Of a stretch of 64,000 nucleotides of DNA, positions 1 through 13,300 are shown one piece after another. Positions within the stretch are counted from its first letter, which is position 1. Each line of letters begins with the position of its first letter. A model generated the notes under the pieces. It was not told the DNA's origin, searched no databases, and worked only from the letters and a program-made list of their open reading frames with translations. The position numbers were made by a program, and so were the translations under genes. Source of the DNA: Sarcomyxa edulis (lineage: Eukaryota > Basidiomycota > Agaricomycetes > Agaricales > Mycenaceae); assembly GCA_009761415.1 (NCBI GenBank), contig QUOL01000003.1:1178001-1242000 (forward strand). Reading direction: 5' to 3'.

Positions 1-308
1 AGCACAGCATGTGGCCACACAGGTGTTATTATTATCACGTCTATAACGTGCTCAGCTTCATCCTAGAACGCGTTACAACTTTGCAGAACAAACGGGAGCC
101 ATCTAACAATAAACTGTGTGCGTTATCTCAGTTGGTTCCGGCTGCACGATCGCCCGCACACGCCGGGAGGCGCGGCCGTGTTATCCATATTTCAACAGCC
201 TGGAAACCGATTATCCCAAAAGTCCACAGAATCATAATCATGCCTCACGAGCTTGCATCAAGCTTCGAATTGTGACAGCGTTTCTGTCTGCTCTTTCTCT
301 TGGACACC
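1..308. other. Intergenic, upstream of DUF6534 gene
   Basis: No gene is recognisable here. The short open frames have no recognisable domain and no splice continuation. The region is taken as 5' flank of the gene that starts at 309. Confidence 0.5.
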
Positions 309-2585
309 ATGGCGGAGTCGTTTGCTGCCACCTTTGGGTGCATGTTCATCGCGTTTGCCATTGATGCTGTGTGAGTCTTGATCTTTATCACAGAACAGTA
401 GAATTTTTTTTACGACGGCCACGATGCATAAGATGTTTAGGTGTCAGTCTGGTAGGATCGGTCTCACATTCTGACGCATTTCTACCCGCTAATAATCGGA
501 ACTATATCATAGTTACTCGTCCTCCAATATTTCGCCCGGAAGACCCAAGATGACCCGTCTCGATTACGATTCTTTGTGCGTACCCCAGTCTAACGGAGAG
601 TCGTCCGTCTGATTCTGATACCCGCCCAGGTCTTCGTACTTCTGTACGTATGACACCATACAGCCGTCTACATATATCATTGAACGTCCTGCAGATTTCT
701 GTCAGCTGTGCATTATGTGTGCTTTTGTGCCTGGGCGTACACAGATCTTATCGATAGGTTCGGAGAATCGACATTATTGGATAGTATGCCACGGTATGTC
801 ATCGTCAATTTCTTCTTCAACACATACGCCAAACTAATATCGCGGTGCCAGGACTGCCTTGGTAAGTAGTTCAGATCCTCCACATCATGTTGATCACCTC
901 ACCCGCCGTGCATAGGTCCAACTACTTGCCATCGTACGTGTCCGGCTTCCTCGTTGAATTTCATTGAGTGCTGACCCCTTCAACCGCAGTACTTGATCGC
1001 CTTCTGTACTCAATGGTTAGTACCTCTCGAGAACCGGGCCCTCATCCGTCCAGCACTAAGATTTTATACTTCAGTTTCTTCGTGACAAGAATATGGATGT
1101 GTAAGGATGAGACATTTGTCTCCCAAATCCCACATATCTGATCCATCCCACGACACAGTGACGAAGAAGAATATTTGGTACACCGCACCAGTGGTATGTA
1201 CCCCTTTGATGAACGACTATACCCGAATTTGACCGTGTTTCCAGGCGATCCTCGCCCTCCTGCAGATTAGTCAGTCTATTTGATCTCGTTCTCGACTCTC
1301 GCTGCCGGTGCTGATAGATTTTCTCTCTCATCAGGTGCTGGAATTGGTGAGTACTTTAGGTATTCTAAAGCGCGTGTGCTACCCCGAGGCTCATACGCGC
1401 AACATCTTGTCTCTAGCACAAACAACGCTATCGTAAATACTTCCCCTCCAGTTCTTCATCGCCCATGTACTGAATGCTCGTCCTTGTGCTGCAGCGGCAT
1501 AGGTGGCACTTTCAGCAATCTCGTCCACACGAAGGTCAGTACCCTCAAATACCGTGATTTATGGTCGTCTCTCACACTACCGCCTCGAATGTAGGTTATC
1601 ACCACGATTCAATCCGGGGCGACGGCTGCATGCGATATAAGTATTACGTGCATCCTATGTTATGTCCTCCATGGCAATCGGACAGGAATGAAGGCGTATG
1701 TTCTGCGTCATTCCACTCACACACTTTTATCTGATCTTTCATCGTCCGTAGCACCGACACAATACTAGACCGACTGATCCTGTATACCATCAATCGGGGA
1801 GCTATCACTAGGTGAGTTAATGGAATCTCTACTTATGACGACGGTTATCTGATCGATTGTCTTCCCCCTCTCCAGTGTCGCAGCTCTACTGAACATGATC
1901 CTAGTACGTTGCAAGAGTTTATGGTGTTGCTATCGGCTAATTTTCTCCTGCGGTCGAATTAGTTTATCTGGAGACCTGCGGCTATGATATTGTAGGCGCT
2001 CATCTCATCGCCGGTACGATAGTCATTTGACCGTTACTTTTCATCTAGCATGATTCCTCTCCTTCCCAGTGGACAACGTACGTTCTTGGTGCCCCTATAT
2101 TTTTGACATCGCTCATCTCTCTTTGCAGTCTATGTTATCTCTGTTGTCGCTACGTATGCCTACTCTTCTTCATCCTCTGTTTCCGACATTGACGATAAGA
2201 CACTCATTTGTGTAGCCTCAATTCACGGAAATCTCTACGCGAGAACCTCACACAGTCCCGAGAACGCAGTGACGGTGTCGGTGTGAGCGTTCCCCTCGGA
2301 CCTCTGGGTCACTCAAGCCACTTAAAACCTGGAGAAGGTGGTAACGGTGTCCGTATTGTACGTTCTGTTCCATTGACTACCATACCTTGTATATCATCAT
2401 TCATGCTCGTCTTCTCTTTTGACTTCGAACAGACCACGTCAGTCGTGACATGGGGGACGATACCCGAGGAGGAGAACGATGATATTCAGACCAGCGCCAT
2501 GCACAAGGTAAGCAGCCACACCACATGTGCTCTACCACATGATCTACTCATACAGCATCATTAGGGCAAAGCTTCTCCCGTCTGA
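309..2585 (+). CDS. DUF6534 multi-pass membrane protein
   Basis: A basidiomycete-specific integral membrane protein of unknown function. The start ATG at 309 has a good context (caccATGG) and opens a hydrophobic segment (FATFGCMFIAFAID-like). The gene is cut into about a dozen very small exons. Spliced pieces give family hallmarks in order: a membrane segment near 695-760 (FLSAVHYVCFCAWAYT), an FFVTRIWM segment near 1075-1098, VTKKNIWYTAPV then AILALLQIS..AGI (1160-1350), and the DUF6534 C-terminal region near 1590-1920 (TTIQSGATAACDIIITCIL, then TDTILDRLILYTINRGAIT). The LNSRKSLRENL segment at 2217-2249 is the typical end of the domain. An acidic tail (GTIPEEENDDIQ) follows, and the last exon 2565-2585 ends in TGA. 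Family identity is solid. Some internal splice sites are guesses, and no substrate or partner can be inferred. Confidence 0.8.
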
Positions 2586-2884
2586 GGATTGGGTAGTACT
2601 AGTACGGCTGGAACGTCCTTGGAAGCATGAACTTTTCTTCTTCATCTGCACATATATATCGATACTTCGGCACACTATCCACACACTTTATCATACTACC
2701 GCGGAAGACATAATTCACACACAATCTTTACAGAACAGTCATGCAGGACTTGCATTACTGGATCCACTTGCACGCTCTCGAGCCGAGTCTCAACCAATTC
2801 ATTGGCTTTGGTAATTAGTATGCTGTGTAAAAGATTATACCCTCATATCACCCTCCTGTGCCCTCTGTCAAGGCCTTCGGCCCT

Positions 2885-4468
2885 CTATAAATGATCGACT
2901 CGGTTCGACTCGAGGAAAAGTAAATGATGAAGCGTATACGTCCATTGATTGAGTACCGCAGGCATACACCCTGATAAATACCTCAAGTCAGCGACTAGAA
3001 CATACGAGAGATGAAATTAGACCTACAGTGTAGACAGTCGCCCCCAGGTTCGTTGTGAGCATCCGGTCTTTGTAACGAAAGGTCCCATACATCTAGGTAG
3101 AACGCTTTTGCCCCTACGCCATTCTCACTATCGCGGTTGTTCGTCATCTTGGCCACAGCCCTCCTCCAAATTCCGTTATGCGCTGGGAAAAGATCCCAGT
3201 CCCATTTCGATCTATCTCCCTTCTCATTGGGAGATTCGACTTCATTCATCAGGCGCTGCGCCACTTGCTGTTCCCGGAGTCGTGCGATGGAAGCGCTGGG
3301 GTATGGTTCGCTACTACGCTCGCATGATGGATGGCCGGGTGAGGTCGATCGATAGTATAGAGATAGTTGAGAGATGGGAGAGAGGCGGTCGGATATACGC
3401 GTCACCATTTGTCTATATGCTTCTTTGACCCGTGCCTGTTCTTGGGCGACGGAATCTCTGGATGGAAGCATTGTCAATTCGTGCCTGGACCACTATAATC
3501 TCGAGTAAGTAAATTGTACGGCAAAGTAGACAAGAACATACATGAGCGCCACCGTTCAATAGAAGAACCGTGTCTTCTGTCACAGTGTTTTCCTCGCCCC
3601 TCCTCGTCAGTGAGGCCTCTCTCACAAACTCCTCCCATCCTTTGACGCGTTGGAAATCGTGATACCAGGGGTATTCTTCCGGTGCGCCTAACTGGGCAGC
3701 TATCTCGCGAATCTCGCGCTGCCCAATGAGCATATGATCTTGTAGAAATGTCAAGATCGGTCTATCTAAACGCGAAGCTGGCACACCCGCTCTATCAAGC
3801 AAGTAGTCTGTCGAGGGAGATCCCTTAGTGAGAGTGTGTTGCTCCACATTTTTGTGGTCAAACATGGGCAGAGAGGGGAGATCCGTCTCATAAGAGATGT
3901 TAGCTTGGCTCAAAGCGTATGCAATGGTTTGGAAGTGTTGGCGCGAGATGGAGTCTGCATGTCCACATCAGCGTGATTACTCGAGCAGCAAGCTACCAGA
4001 CGTACCTCCAACCAAAATCAAACCACCCGGGCTCCTCAAGAGTCGCACTACGAATTCCTCAGCATCCCATTCTTTCATCTTGCCAAAGTCTGGTACCCAG
4101 GTCCACGCGGCCACGTCGATACTCCTCTGCTCACCCAACACCCTCCTCTCTTCCTCAGTGCGGAAAGGATTTGGTGGAGGTTCGCAGTAGCGCCACGAAA
4201 CCCTCGCCGGATTGGGGAAGGTCGATTCGTGTTCCAAAAGTTCGGGAGAAGGGACTTCTGGCGTCCGAGGTTCCCATCGACCCTTGGTACACTGATCTCC
4301 TTCGCACCATGGTATACTGGATGAAGCAGCGGATTCCGACGAATCTGTCTCAAAGGTGGTCCTAGGGCGCGCTCCGTCAGAGGCGAACAAGAAGAAGAGA
4401 CATCCAGCTAAGATGACCCCAAAAGCGATGCAGACACGCAGAGAGTGTAGCGAACGTCTCTTGGCCAT
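2885..4468 (-). CDS. PC-esterase / trichome-birefringence-like (TBL) family protein
   Basis: Predicted membrane-anchored carbohydrate esterase or O-acetyltransferase of the GDSL/SGNH-like PC-esterase family. Plant members acetylate cell-wall polysaccharides; the fungal role is not known. Four exons, complement(2885..2970, 3027..3492, 3542..3954, 4006..4468), join into 475 codons without a frame break. There is a signal-anchor helix at residues about 12-30, then the Cys-rich TBL-type stretch WCEGDQCTKGRWEP. The block I motif VGDSISRQHF is created only by splicing exon 1 to exon 2, and NGGAHWSRHEL by splicing exon 2 to exon 3. The C-terminal catalytic motif DCLHWCMP (the Asp-x-x-His pair) is created by splicing exon 3 to exon 4. 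All expected catalytic residues (Ser in GDS, Asp and His in DCLH) are present, so the enzyme looks intact. Location is inferred to be the Golgi or secretory pathway. Confidence 0.86.
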
Positions 4469-4994
4469 GGTGGCTGGACTTGGGAAAAGACCAGGACAAC
4501 TTTCATCGCGAATAACTCCCCGATTTCGGTCGCGATTTTTTCTAAGGTGACATCACATTATACGTAGGTGCCGCATGTTCGGGTGTCAGTCGAGAAAATT
4601 GCAAATTCGGTACGCGTGGTAGGTGCGGACGCGGATTGTCTCGGTTCAATTGCCCTGGACAAAAAAAATCGTTAGCTCTGTGCTCAAGAAATTAGTGTAG
4701 CTAGTATGAACATCAGTTAGACCTCGAGCTTCAGTCCTCCGGATCGAGATGATGGAAGTTGAAATCAAGCTGAAACGAAGGCAAGGATTCAAGCTCAAGT
4801 CCATGCTTTTTCTGACAGCTCATAACAAACACGGGGGAAACGCTATCTGATAAGATGAATATCTAAGTATAGAACTCTCGAGCAATAGTCACAACTTCGT
4901 CCTGACTTTTACTTCCGTGGCAGCCAAATCCCGCAATTGACTAGAGGCCAATCAGTATCTGTGCAACTGCACCGAAAGTATCGCAACGAAATCC
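4469..4994. other. Intergenic between CoA-ligase-like gene and TBL-like gene
   Basis: This 526-base stretch lies upstream of the PC-esterase start and downstream of the CoA-ligase-like stop, both on the minus strand. It should hold the promoter of the former and the 3' end of the latter. No gene or clear repeat is seen. Confidence 0.5.
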
Positions 4995-7466
4995 TTACCG
5001 GCGCAAGATTTTACCTGAACTCGTTTTGGGGATCTCGTCGATCACAATTATACCCCCTCTCAGTTGCTTGTAAGACGCAACTTTGTCGTTGATGAGACTA
5101 TGCAGCTCAGAAATGATATTGGGCTCGTCAGTGCCTGGTTTGAGAACCACTGTAGGTGCCACACAGAATAGTCATCAATGCAACGATCACAGAGTCAATA
5201 CCATAAACTCACCGTAAGCTCTGGGAAGTTCTTCCAGATTCCCGTCGATGAAAGGTACCACAGCGGCGTCCAAAATACTGTCGTGTGAGTTGAGGTGATC
5301 TTCCAGTTCAGCGGGTGCGACCTGTAGATAATGTCTTGAGAGGTTGTCATTGTCTCGGAAAGAGACATTAGAACGTACTTGGAAGCCTTTATACTTGATT
5401 AACTGATTTCTCCACCGTGTCAGTAAGGGTACATTTGCACCCACTCATAGGCAGACTTGCCTCTTTACTGCGGTCTGTAATGTAGAGTTCACCATCGTCA
5501 TCAACTTTGACAATGTCACCTGTTTGATATCCACGTCAACATGAGGCATCAAAGAAAGAGAATATGGCCTTTCGAACCTGTTTTCATCCATCCGTCTTCC
5601 GTAAACGCGAGGGCATTCGCTTCAGGATCATTGAAATACCCTATAGTAACGTTTGGCTAAAATCGGCCGGACTACTAAACAAACGTGAATTCCAAGAGGG
5701 AAGAGTTATATAACGAACGCCTTTCACTGTTTGTAGAATCCCAATCAGCGCATAGAAGTTGACCGAAGTAGGTTTGGACCTACAATAAAGCTCTCCATCG
5801 ACCACTTTTCCTTGCAAGTTTGGAATCAATCGGCCAGTGCTGTTCAGCTTCGTGCCAGTCGAAAGGGTCGATGATATCTATGTCGAACGACAAATTTTCG
5901 TTACTGCTCATACGCCGAGAAACAGGTATGTCTTTACCACACAAGACGTCTCCGTCATCCCTGATGGCACAGATGAGGATGTGTTGTCGTTGAAAATTGC
6001 GTAAACATACCGTAACCACCACAGAGAGGAGTCCCTGTACGCTCGTAAACAGCAGCTGCTACAGCAGGTCCGATTGGCGCAGCGCCGCAGCGCCAGAACC
6101 TCAAAGAACTGAGATCGTACTTGGTTACCGATGGTGCTTTCGCGATCGCCAAAGCCACTAGATGATTCTGAATACTCTAGATTCTAGATTTTTTTCGGTT
6201 GAGCGATGGACGTACCCGGTGGCACGATATGAGCGGCCTGGATCAGATAAATCAGGCAGTCGAAATGTACTCTAGATGATGTAGATTTACTGTGGCCTTG
6301 TGTTTCTGTATCAAGAAGAGGAGCTCTTCTAGATTAAACGCGCGCATGATGATGACCGACGAGCCAAGGTACGGTGGTTCCATGCAAAACGTGAAGAGAC
6401 CGTACATATGCTGCATTGTGGATGAGTATCCAGATATGAATAGAATAGAATAGCAGGCCGGACATAGAGTGGTAGAAAAGCTACAGATAAGTAAGGATAT
6501 GTAAGGTAAGTGGAGTATCTTAAATTTATGGAGTAGGACTTACCAACAAATCGTTCGTCGGAAGTATAAATCTCTGGCTCTATTGCTTTTGCCTGGTCTA
6601 GTATCGAAGTCATATTGTAGTGAGTACTATGAAAGCTACGTCAATATAGATGCAGACATCGACTTTGAACGTTTCTAACATTTGGACACCCTAATGATTA
6701 AGTCGGTCAGAACAAAGTACCTGTTTTTGTGACTGGGAAGATATCACCTTTGGCCGTCCCGTTGTACCTGACGAAAAGACAAGGAGGAAGACCACCTTTT
6801 GCGACTCTTCGAGCGATAGTTGACGAGGCTGAAGTCTATTGTCGGACATCAAAGACCAGACAGAAGGCGCCTCGGGAATCTTTTCGTCACTCTCAAGTAA
6901 ATAGACTCGGTTCAGAGGGATGGAGACAGCTTTGGCTGCCGCCATGGCCCGCTCATACAACTCGGGTGATACCACTAAAACTTCTGAGCTTGATGTCTTG
7001 AGCTGGTATAGTATTTCTCCGTCTGTATAAGTCGGATTCGCTGTAGTCGCGACCAAGTCGGCGGCGGCAATTCCAAGGAGAGCGATAGGATACAAGTAAG
7101 AGTTTGCAGACCACAACAAGACAGTCTGTCCGGCTTCGAGTCCAACGACGTTACGCTATGACTGAACTGGTTATGACATATTCCCATGATATATGAGCAG
7201 TGGACTCACAAGACCGTATGCAAGTCTCTCTGACATGTTTCGTGCTTCAGCGCGACTGTGAGATCATAATTTGATGTTGGTGAGCGATACAAAAGTCCTG
7301 AACGAGAGAGTTGGATGACATGCGTGATAGATCGATCCGTGTGAGCATCGATGAAAGCTTTCTTGGCTTCCACCTCGATCGATCGTTTGTCCATGAGTTT
7401 GTGCCAAATATGCCCTCCAGTCAAGGGAATGTCGGTGTAGTAGTTCTTCACGGGAACTTCAATCAT
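4995..7466 (-). CDS. AMP-dependent acyl/aryl-CoA ligase, 4-coumarate-CoA ligase-like
   Basis: Member of the ANL adenylating superfamily, expected to activate an aryl or acyl carboxylate with ATP and then CoA. The first exon (from 7466) carries an N-terminal region with the segment [10 protein letters not shown]. Later exons give [13 protein letters not shown], the P-loop [12 protein letters not shown] near 6750, [21 protein letters not shown] near 6300, [19 protein letters not shown] near 6100, the hinge region [18 protein letters not shown] near 5300-5400, and the C-terminal catalytic-lysine motif [12 protein letters not shown] just before a TAA at 4995. The order matches the family from end to end, with about ten short introns. 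The protein ends in RR, so no SKL-type peroxisomal signal is seen. Substrate cannot be read from sequence; a phenolic or fatty acid are both possible. Confidence 0.85.
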
Positions 7467-7728
7467 TCTGCACAGCGAGGGGAGGGAGGGAATGTGAGGA
7501 AAGCACTGGTCATCAGAGGATCATAGATAGTGCTATCGGGGTTCGGGTTTCAAGAAGACGCTGAGCGCCGAAGCAGTCAGGGTTCCATTCCAATTTCTTC
7601 CTGGTGGTGCAGAAGGGTGTAGAACACAGTCAATCATTTGATATTGGTCAGGTGGTCAGAATAAGCCTATCCGATCGCAAGCTGCTGGAGGCTCAAGTTC
7701 GAAGATTCAAAGCAGCAGACAAAAGCAA

Positions 7729-9399
7729 TTACTTGCCGCAACCTGGGCAGCAGTGAACAACATCGTGGATAAACACATCACAATCAGAGCAGAAATCCTG
7801 AAAGCAGTCCGGGCATCGATATCGTCCTATCGGACTCATTCCCTCTCCGACAGAAGCACTAGTTGTACTTGGGAAAGGGCGTGCGCACGAGTGGCAAGTA
7901 TTCCCTGCGTTCGGGCTGTCCGCGACCGAATGGCTATAGTAACGGCCAGGTCAGCCAATCGTCTAGATTCAGAGGGACCAGGACTTACACAGGATCATAT
8001 GGCTTGACGGGAAACAGATGGTGGTAACTTCTCGCAAGATGCGGAGAGCTGACGATCATGAGACCGCAAATATCACAGTCGGTGGGGACATCACAGACTT
8101 TGGCTAGACAGCGAGGACACAGAAAGCCTTCGCTCTTCAGCTCGGAATGGCAGACACATAAACTGGGGGGAGACGTGTCAGGTAGTCGAGTAGGGAATCC
8201 CATCATCATGAGATCGGCTGTAGGATTAGTGGCTCCGGCGCCAGCCGCACGCGTCAGGGCGCGTTGGGCGGGAGGAGGAATAAGTTCAAACATCAGGTCT
8301 TTGAAATGCCCTTCGTTCATCGCCACACCAAACTGACCTACCTTGGGCGAGCGATGAGGAGGAGTTTACGCTTATAAAGCAAAATACATACCACCTGTTT
8401 TATCACACAATTCTCTGCAGATCTTCATTTCTGCAGCGAGGGCGACCACAGATATTCGAATTTTGTTTTTCACACAGGCGTCCAGAGTGTCGTGGATATT
8501 GCCTGGGTCGCAGGTTGTGAGGGAGCCGAAGATGATGAGAATTTCGCGAGAAGAATGAGTAGGAAGATGGCTGGAACGCCATATCAGAAAGGAGGCAGAC
8601 AAAGAATTCTGTTAATCAAGGGCGCACCTCATAGTGCTTCGAGCCATTTCGATAGAATTCTGCAAACTCGGTTCTCCAGCAGGCTCTAACCTATGCCTAT
8701 CGGCAATAGCTTTAAGAACGTCTTGGGGATTTCCTGGTGGCAAGAATTGAAGCGAGAGTTTAGGCATTATATGACAAACAAACATACCTGACATTTCTCC
8801 AATTCTTTCCCCAATTCCTGACCTCATACCTACCACACCGATTTGACCCAGAGGATTTTGGTCGAACCATTCTGCCACAAATTCACGAGCATACTGGAGA
8901 GTCAAATCAAACCTCGTGGGTCTCATATCGCGGTCCATCATTGACGCCGAGAGATCTAGAAGTAATATGAGATGTCGGATGATAGTTCGTCGTATAGCAG
9001 CAGCAGGTGCCAACAGTCTGTAAATTTTGTATTGAGTAGATGACCTCATGTACAGACTTACTGAAAACTAACCTTCTACGCCGGCCGCGTGCCATGTATT
9101 CCTCTACCGCTCCTTGCAAACTACCTGCCTCGTCCTCTTGCACAGTTTCCCAGGATCGCGTATAATTTGCCTCCCATGTATAAGCCTGCCATACACGCGT
9201 CGTCAAAATATCAGCACATAGAAAACCATGATCTAGTCACGTCTTTGGATTTTGCTTTTCCCTTTCCTTTCTTTGGCTTCTCGACTGCTTTTCCTTTGCC
9301 CTTAGATTTTCCTGACCTCGCGTCTCCGTCTCCAAGGATCGATATATCCGAGTCAGAATCCCCTCCCATGATGAAGTCGTTATCTCGTCTAGGCGGCAT
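7729..9399 (-). CDS. SSL1: TFIIH core subunit SSL1/p44 (GTF2H2)
   Basis: Subunit of general transcription factor TFIIH, which acts in RNA polymerase II initiation and nucleotide excision repair and stimulates the XPD helicase. The chosen start at 9399 gives [18 protein letters not shown], an acidic and then Lys-rich head. Next come [18 protein letters not shown] and the von Willebrand A domain with its metal-site pattern ([20 protein letters not shown]), followed by [18 protein letters not shown] Cys-rich zinc region follows (CVCHSEL...[19 protein letters not shown], about 8050-8160). The final RING-like zinc module has Cys pairs [17 protein letters not shown] then CCPGCGK and a TAA at 7729. 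All zinc-binding cysteines expected for p44 appear present. Several short introns interrupt it. Single-copy housekeeping gene. Confidence 0.92.
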
Positions 9400-10381
9400 A
9401 CTGATCGTGTAGAGTCTGGGGCAACAGAATAAAAGTACAGAAGGCTGCAGCACCGAGCGATGACCAGAACAACGAACAGAGAAAGAACAGGAAAGAACCA
9501 GGAAAGAACTGCAGCTGAAATTTGAGATCGATCTTGTTGGGCGTATTTGGCAGCAGCCTTGTGACCGTGACGTGACTGCCCCTTTTCATAAAAAAAATAG
9601 TCGCGACCGCCGACAACTCTTGACAAGTATCTCGAAACCCTACTTCTCTCCTCGCGACGATGACCACGTACGACTTGACTACATTGAGTATACGGAAACA
9701 TAATCTGTAGGTCAACATGTTTGTCAACATGGATTAACAAATGGTAATCAAGCAGCTTTATGCACGCCTGTCATTGATTGACGCTTGATTCATCTATTAG
9801 CATTATACTGTACTGAACATGATTTTGGTCCCGCGGGTCCCGAGATATCGAGGACCATGTGAACCTGAATGACCAATACTGCTACAGCATGTGCAAGCTT
9901 CGGTTGATCTCCTCTCAAAGCTTGAGGGTCTGAGCATTCCGCCTTAATTCCGCCTTGACTCGCGAAGCATGATCAGCATCCTGAGTCCGTATACTTCTGT
10001 GATTGGATGGGATGCAGTCTCATATTGACTCGTTCCTTAGAAGTGGCAGCATCGGTGAGTGCCGTCTTACATCCAATAGCTATTCAGGTTGATGTACAAC
10101 ATGTTGGACACGTTTAGATACATGCTCACGGCGACGTTGAATAATCCGCGACGTATCAGCGATACTCTGATACACTGCTTTCAAAGTCTGTTTCCAAGCC
10201 TAAACGAACCTTCTTCGTCAGAGTACAGCCGACCCGCTGGTACGCTTCGAGATCTTCTGATAGGCCTTATTCTCGAGAGAGTAATTGTCCGGGACTGCAT
10301 CAGTAACAGGATTCCACAGCTTTATTGGGACTATATAATGACTCATTTGAGGGCCTTTCTCTTGCAAAGTGCTACACGACC
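9400..10381. other. Divergent promoter region, SSL1 and adenylate-forming reductase
   Basis: About 980 bases separate two genes that point away from each other. The segment next to SSL1 (9453-9740) carries open frames in several directions but none with a recognisable domain. The reductase side has a good TATA element (see 10332). No other gene is supported. Confidence 0.5.
10332..10338 (+). promoter_or_regulatory. TATA box of adenylate-forming reductase gene
   Basis: TATATAA lies about 44 bases before the chosen ATG at 10382, a usual distance for a fungal TATA element with a short leader. Confidence 0.5.
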
Positions 10382-13300
10382 ATGTCCACTTCTCGAGGTA
10401 TATTCAAGCTGTGTCCCCCTCCTCCCAAAACTCAGTGTCTTCAGAGCCTGTCCTTCTCTCCTCCTGCTCTTGATGGCTCGTTGACCCTTCTCCAGATGTA
10501 TGACTGGCATTTTCAGCATACTCCCAGCCATCGGATTTTTCTCTACGCCGATGAAGATGACCGAATCCACGCTATATACTGGCCCGAAGCGGTCAGAGCC
10601 ATTCTCCAAGCCGCTAGGATCATTATAGACTGTGTTGGGCTGAAACCCGAGAGCGATACGCCTATCGTTGCAATTATTGCTGCATCAGGTATGCTGGGAC
10701 ATCTCCAGGATATCTTCCTCGCGCTGACTTTGTTTTTGTGGCAGATACCATCACATATTTTACTGTCGTGATGGGTAACTCTCATCCGCCCGCTATGTCG
10801 ATTATACATTGATAGCCTACATGTTTTAGGCATCATGAGAGCCAATCTCATAGCGTTCCCCATATCTCCCAGAAATTCTCCCATGGCAGTGGCGCATCTC
10901 CTCAACAAAGTCGGGGTCACTCATGTCCTTGTCGGTCGCGAGCAAGCCCTTATAGACCTTACCAATAACGCATTCGCTCTCTTGAAACAATCATACCCTT
11001 CGGTACCTCTTCCAGACCACTCATCCATTCCACTAATTGGGGATCTTTTTATGCCGCCATCCGAGCCCATGTTATCTCCTCACGATATTCCGTACGAGCG
11101 TACCGACCCGGATTCAGTCATCATCATCCTCCACTCTTCAGGTCTGTCGCTCTACTATGATCAGATCACACATATTTATGATTTTTTATGCAGGCTCAAC
11201 AGCGTTCCCGAAACCCATGTATATGACCAACCATCGGTTCAACCAAGTCGCGTTGATTCCTTGGTTCGGCGAGCGTGATCTGACTGGGCAAGTCCTTTCA
11301 TTGCATACAATGCCAATGTATCACGGAATGGGAATTCTACAAGCATGTTGGGTGGTTAGTATCGAGTAACTCTGTTCCACATCCTGATAAGACACTCAAA
11401 TATATGTCCAGGCTTCATGCGGGCTTGTGTTGAGTGTCTTCCAGCCGCAGTGCCCTGCCCAGCAACCCACTCCAGACTGCCTTTTTCGAGCTGCAAAGGC
11501 AACGAACAGCGATATCATATTTTGTGTGCCAGCGTTCATCGAGGTATGTTGCTCACATATACCAAGTAGGCCCTGCCACGTTGATTTGATATAGGCATGG
11601 GCAAACAATCTCGACTATATCAAGTGGCTTGCCTCGCGGGGCGGTGTCGTGAGCTATTCAGACTTGAAGACATCACTGTAACACTGAAATTTACCCACAT
11701 AGCTGTACGGCGGTGGTCCACTGAACAAAGCCGTCGGAGATTACATGACTTCTCAGGGTGTCTCGATCTTCAATTTATACGGATCGTAAGTCAAATCTAC
11801 TAAGCTCATCATATCTGACGCTTATCGTACGTTGCATCAAGCATTGAAGGCGGAATCGTGAGCCCGATCCTCCCAAGTACACTTTTTCAGTATCGTTCAA
11901 TTGAGTTCTATTGATGGACTCAAAGGCCAAGTGGATTACGATTGGGAGTACTTCAAGTTTCCTCCAGATCTCGTTACGGCCAAAATGATACCATTCGGTG
12001 ATAATACCTTCGAGTTCGTAATGGTGGTAAGTGATCATGTTCATTTTGTCTCCACCATCGCCTTCTGAACGAGCTCCCAGGCTAATGAATTTTGCACGCC
12101 GAGCGTGCTCAACACACAAGTGGATGGTGTGCCCGCATACGCTACTTCAGATCTCTTGATACCGCATCCTACCAAGTCAGGCTATTGGAAGGTATACGGT
12201 CGTACGGATGACCAGATAATGCATAGCACTGGGGAAAAGGTATGAGCATTACTAGATTCCACACCTACCAGATATGATACGGAATTATATGGTCAACAGA
12301 CGAATCCAGGCCCCCTAGGTGACTGTCTTTGCATACGCTATAGCACCCCTAGAACTCACAAATCGATAGAAAGCATTCTGAATCAAGACCCTCGCGTTCA
12401 ATCATCTGTGATGTTTGGTCGGGGACGGTTTCACGCAGGCGTACTCATCGACCTCAAACCGGAGTCCAGGTTCGATCTAACGGATGAAATCAAGTTCGCC
12501 GAAATCAGGAATGCAATATGGTACGTAGCCCTTTTGAGACGAGCTCAGCTAAATCACTGAATGAGCCTTTGACCATAAGGCCTACTATCGAGAAGATGAA
12601 CGAGTTTGCACCCCGACACTCCAGGCTATTCAAAGAGGTATGTCAATCCTTAGATAGTTGATACAGTCTCTCATATGTGTTCTGCTTAGATGGTCATCGT
12701 CGCAAAACCCTCCAAACCGTTCACCTACACGGCCAAGAATACTGCTCGGCGCCAAGCTATCATTCAAGTCTACAATGACGAGATCAACGCGTTATATGAT
12801 GCTGTAGAAGAGATCCGCCAACTCGATGTCTCGCCACCTCTGAGCTGGGGCATTGCTGATATCATTGGATTTATTCGCACCGTTGTAAACAAGGTCCTGG
12901 TTCGCCCTGTCCTGGACGACGACGATATTTTTGTCCATGGGTGTGACAGGTATGCAGGGTCTGAAAATTCTATTATCTCTTGCCCATTTCTATTAGTTTA
13001 CAGGCCACATGGATACGTAACTCTCTACTACGCGTCGTACGCGAGTCTGCTCATATCGATATCCGGAACATTACTGTCGATTTTGTGTACACGCATCCAT
13101 CCGTTGAGCGCCTCGCATCTTTCGTCTTTGCTCTGGTGCATGGTGACGGCACAGACAATGACGGTGTCGCATCGCGTCTTGAAAAAATCGATGGCATGCG
13201 CGCTATGCTACTGAGATACAGCCACGATTTCCCCAGCCATTGTCCTACCGCGGAAGGTCAAGCACGGCCCAGCGCAGATGTTGTGTTGGTCACGGGCACA

